From F23-B02 sp045601285 (GTDB taxonomy: Bacteria > Bacillota > Clostridia > Oscillospirales > Oscillospiraceae): a stretch of DNA of 5,773 nucleotides. The stretch is from positions 1 to 5,773 of the forward strand of contig JAZRZJ010000059.1 of assembly GCA_045601285.1 (NCBI GenBank). Reading direction: 5' to 3'. Made by a program: the position numbers and the translations under genes. This document shows, piece after piece, positions 4,302 through 5,773 of the stretch (the first letter of the stretch is position 1; each line of letters starts with the position of its first letter). A model generated the notes under the pieces. The model searched no databases. It saw only the letters and a program-made list of their open reading frames with translations, and was not told the origin of the DNA.

Positions 4302-5513
4302 ATGAGCATAAAAGTCAACCCCTTTGAATCCGCAGAGCTCTGCGGAGTTAAGCTTAACAGCAGAATTATCCGTTCCGCCACCCATGAGGGCATGGCTGAC
4401 GAAAACGGCAAGCCTACCGAGCAGCTTATAAAAACCTACGAAAAATACGCAAAAGGCGGCGCAGGTCTCATTATCACCGGCTACATGGCGGTCACCCAGC
4501 AGGGCAAGTGCCCCCTTTACAACATGACAAAGCTTGACAGCGACGAGCTTATTCCCGCATGGAAGGAGCTTACCGACCGCGTTCATGCCGCAGGCGCACC
4601 CATTTTCGCCCAGATCGCCCATTGCGGACGCCAGACCCGCAAAAAAGTAACGGGCATGAAGACCGTTGCTCCCTCCGCCATCCGCGATTTTCTCTACTGG
4701 GAAACCGTTCCCCACAAGCTGAAGGAAAAGGAAATCAAGAAGATTATCGCCCAGTTCGGCGATGCCGCGCTTCGCGCAAAAAAAGCGGGCTTTGACGGCA
4801 TTCAGCTCCATTGCGCCCACGGCTATCTTTTGAGCGAGTTCCTCTCCTCCCACACCAATCACCGCAAGGACAAATGGGGCGGCAGCCTTGAAAACCGCTT
4901 CCGCATCGTTGACGAGTGCATGAAGGCCATGCGCGAAAAGGTCGGCAACTTCCCCATCATCGTAAAGATGAACTGCTTTGAGAAGGACAAGGACGGCGTC
5001 AAGCCCGAGGAAGCCGTTGAAATCGCAAGGCTCATGGAAAAAGCAGGGGTTGACGGTATTGAGGTCTCCTGCGGTCTGCTGAAGGAAGGCTTTGATATGT
5101 CCCGAGGCGCCTTCCCCTACCCCATCATGTGCGCGGACAACTTCCGCTATGAGCATCTTCCCAAATTCACCTGGCCGCTGATGAAGCCCGTTATGAAGCT
5201 TCTCATGGGAAGCCCCAAGCCTCTGCGCTCCTACAACGTTGAAGCCGCAGGCATGATTAAAAAGGCAGTCAGCGTTCCCGTCATTGTTGTAGGCGGCATT
5301 CGCTCAAAGGATGAGATTCACGCCGTTCTCGACGGAGAAAAGGCAGACTTTGTTTCCATGTCGCGCCCCTTCATTCTTGAGCCCGACCTTGTAAACAAGC
5401 TGCGTGACGGCGTTGAGGACGAGGTAAAGTGCATAAGCTGTAATTACTGCCTCATGGGTGCCGAGCGCCGTCCCCTGCGCTGCTACTACGGAAAGCTTCC
5501 CAACAAAAAATAA
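4302..5513 (+). CDS. Old Yellow Enzyme family NADH:flavin oxidoreductase
   Basis: This is a FMN-binding TIM-barrel ene-reductase that would use NAD(P)H to reduce activated double bonds; the natural substrate cannot be read from sequence. The FMN and substrate site motifs are QIAHCGRQ (104-111), HCAHGYLLSEFLSSHTNHRKDKWGGS (170-195, with the His170/His173 pair), ENRFR (197-201), VVGGI (329-333) and the phosphate-binding SMSRPF (352-357). The C-terminus has Cys377, Cys380, Cys383 and Cys394, resembling the 4Fe-4S binding stretch of 2,4-dienoyl-CoA reductase-like members. At 403 residues it lacks the extra FAD/NADH domain of those enzymes (about 650 residues). Residues 260-310 form a lineage-specific insert before the last strands. 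The ATG has AAGGAG eight bases upstream (4288-4293). It appears to be a single-gene transcript ending before a hairpin. Family is sure, function is not. Confidence 0.95.
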   Translation: MSIKVNPFESAELCGVKLNSRIIRSATHEGMADENGKPTEQLIKTYEKYAKGGAGLIITGYMAVTQQGKCPLYNMTKLDSDELIPAWKELTDRVHAAGAPIFAQIAHCGRQTRKKVTGMKTVAPSAIRDFLYWETVPHKLKEKEIKKIIAQFGDAALRAKKAGFDGIQLHCAHGYLLSEFLSSHTNHRKDKWGGSLENRFRIVDECMKAMREKVGNFPIIVKMNCFEKDKDGVKPEEAVEIARLMEKAGVDGIEVSCGLLKEGFDMSRGAFPYPIMCADNFRYEHLPKFTWPLMKPVMKLLMGSPKPLRSYNVEAAGMIKKAVSVPVIVVGGIRSKDEIHAVLDGEKADFVSMSRPFILEPDLVNKLRDGVEDEVKCISCNYCLMGAERRPLRCYYGKLPNKK

Positions 5514-5577
5514 CGAAAAAACAACCGGTTTAAAAAAACTGAACCAGTAAAAACGGACAATAGGCAAAACAAGAAAG

Positions 5578-5610
5578 TTGCCTGATTTATCCGGTAGACA
5601 AATCAGGCAA
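5578..5610. terminator. Long perfect hairpin between convergent genes
   Basis: TTGCCTGATTT (5578-5588) and AAATCAGGCAA (5600-5610) form a perfect 11-bp stem with an 11-nt loop. On the minus strand it is followed by CTTTCTTGTTTTG, a U-rich run; on the plus strand by TCTGTTTGCGG. It lies between the flavin oxidoreductase stop and the minus-strand gene entering from the right, so it probably ends both transcripts, better for the minus one. The stem is AU/GC mixed and not as compact as a classic terminator. Confidence 0.6.
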
Positions 5611-5619
5611 TCTGTTTGC

Positions 5620-5662
5620 GGTATTTGCCCACAACGGTGCGCAGAGGCAGGGTATTTGCCCA
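5620..5662. repeat. Short direct repeat GGTATTTGCCCA, two copies
   Basis: GGTATTTGCCCA occurs at 5620-5631 and again at 5651-5662, 31 bases apart in the same direction, in the untranslated space after the hairpin. There are only two copies, so this may be chance or a small duplication. I see no function. Confidence 0.5.
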
Positions 5663-5695
5663 AAAAGTACACCAGCGGGGAGAATTTCGGACGGA

Positions 5696-5773
5696 TTACA
5701 TTACAAATACAATTCTGCCGTCCGGGTTTTCTCTGATTTTATCATAAAAATTAAGGTGCTCATTGTCCAGTCC
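5696..5773 (-). CDS. C-terminal end of an unidentified protein (partial at window edge)
   Basis: The minus-strand frame beginning at the window edge stays open for 25 codons and ends in TAA at 5696-5698. It reads GLDNEHLNFYDKIRENPDG and then RIVFVM. The composition is protein-like: alternating charged and hydrophobic residues, a helix-like stretch, then a final beta-like RIVFVM. The other two frames here are less convincing. A gene ending here would converge on the flavin oxidoreductase and share the hairpin at 5578-5610. I do not recognise the family from this short piece. The start lies outside the window, so length and function are unknown. Confidence 0.55.
   Translation of the reverse strand, partial: GLDNEHLNFYDKIRENPDGRIVFVM

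Noticed and set aside
4296..5156. Long minus-strand open frame of 286 codons opposite the flavin oxidoreductase gene
   Set aside because: It is fully antisense to a gene with unmistakable family motifs and shows no recognisable domain. Long antisense frames are common opposite genes with this codon use.
5304..5672. Minus-strand frame of 122 codons over the end of the flavin oxidoreductase
   Set aside because: It runs through the perfect hairpin and the short direct repeats and then antisense to the real gene, with no ribosome binding site that I trust.
5688..5724. Inverted repeat CGGACGG / CCGTCCG followed by TTTTCTCTGATTTT, plus-strand terminator-like
   Set aside because: The loop is about 23 nt and the right arm lies in the partial minus-strand coding end. 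The hairpin at 5578-5610 is a better terminator for the plus-strand gene.

Overview
The window looks like a stretch of chromosome from a Clostridia-type Firmicute, probably a gut Ruminococcaceae/Oscillospiraceae-like lineage. This is an inference from protein sequence style, strong AGGAG-type ribosome binding sites, moderate GC, and the kinds of repeats and RHS remnant present; no taxonomic marker settles it.

The left two thirds is a minus-strand translation-termination and ribosome-rescue block. Read in its own direction it runs prfC (release factor RF3, 3364-1772), a terminator-like hairpin, smpB (1673-1209), a cyclophilin peptidyl-prolyl isomerase (1187-669), a repeat-filled spacer (668-350), and ssrA (tmRNA, 349-1). 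SmpB and tmRNA are obligate partners in rescuing stalled ribosomes, and RF3 recycles class I release factors, so the block groups related functions. The 319-base spacer before ssrA holds two diverged tandem copies of a roughly 105-bp element with two hairpins each. Paired bases differ between the copies in a compensating way. Next to them is one copy of a familiar dispersed palindrome of the 'CHSERSEES' kind.

Between prfC and the plus-strand gene lies a small accessory-looking island (about 3457-4212). It has a short membrane-anchored or secreted protein of unknown function with a BamE/SmpA-like motif, a 19-bp direct repeat on either side of that gene, and a broken fragment of an RHS/YD-repeat protein core that ends in a strong terminator. 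The fragment suggests a decayed polymorphic-toxin locus, with the small gene as a possible left-over partner or immunity gene (inference only).

The right end carries a plus-strand Old Yellow Enzyme family flavin oxidoreductase (4302-5513) with a four-cysteine cluster at its C-terminus. A long palindromic hairpin follows. The C-terminal end of a further minus-strand gene enters from the right edge (5773-5696), so the hairpin lies between convergent genes.

The best candidates for something undescribed are the covarying tandem hairpin element in front of ssrA, the tmRNA tag frame that lacks the usual alanine resume codon, and the RHS-remnant island with its direct repeats. I see no CRISPR array, insertion sequence with transposase, or rRNA/tRNA gene (apart from the tRNA-like part of tmRNA).
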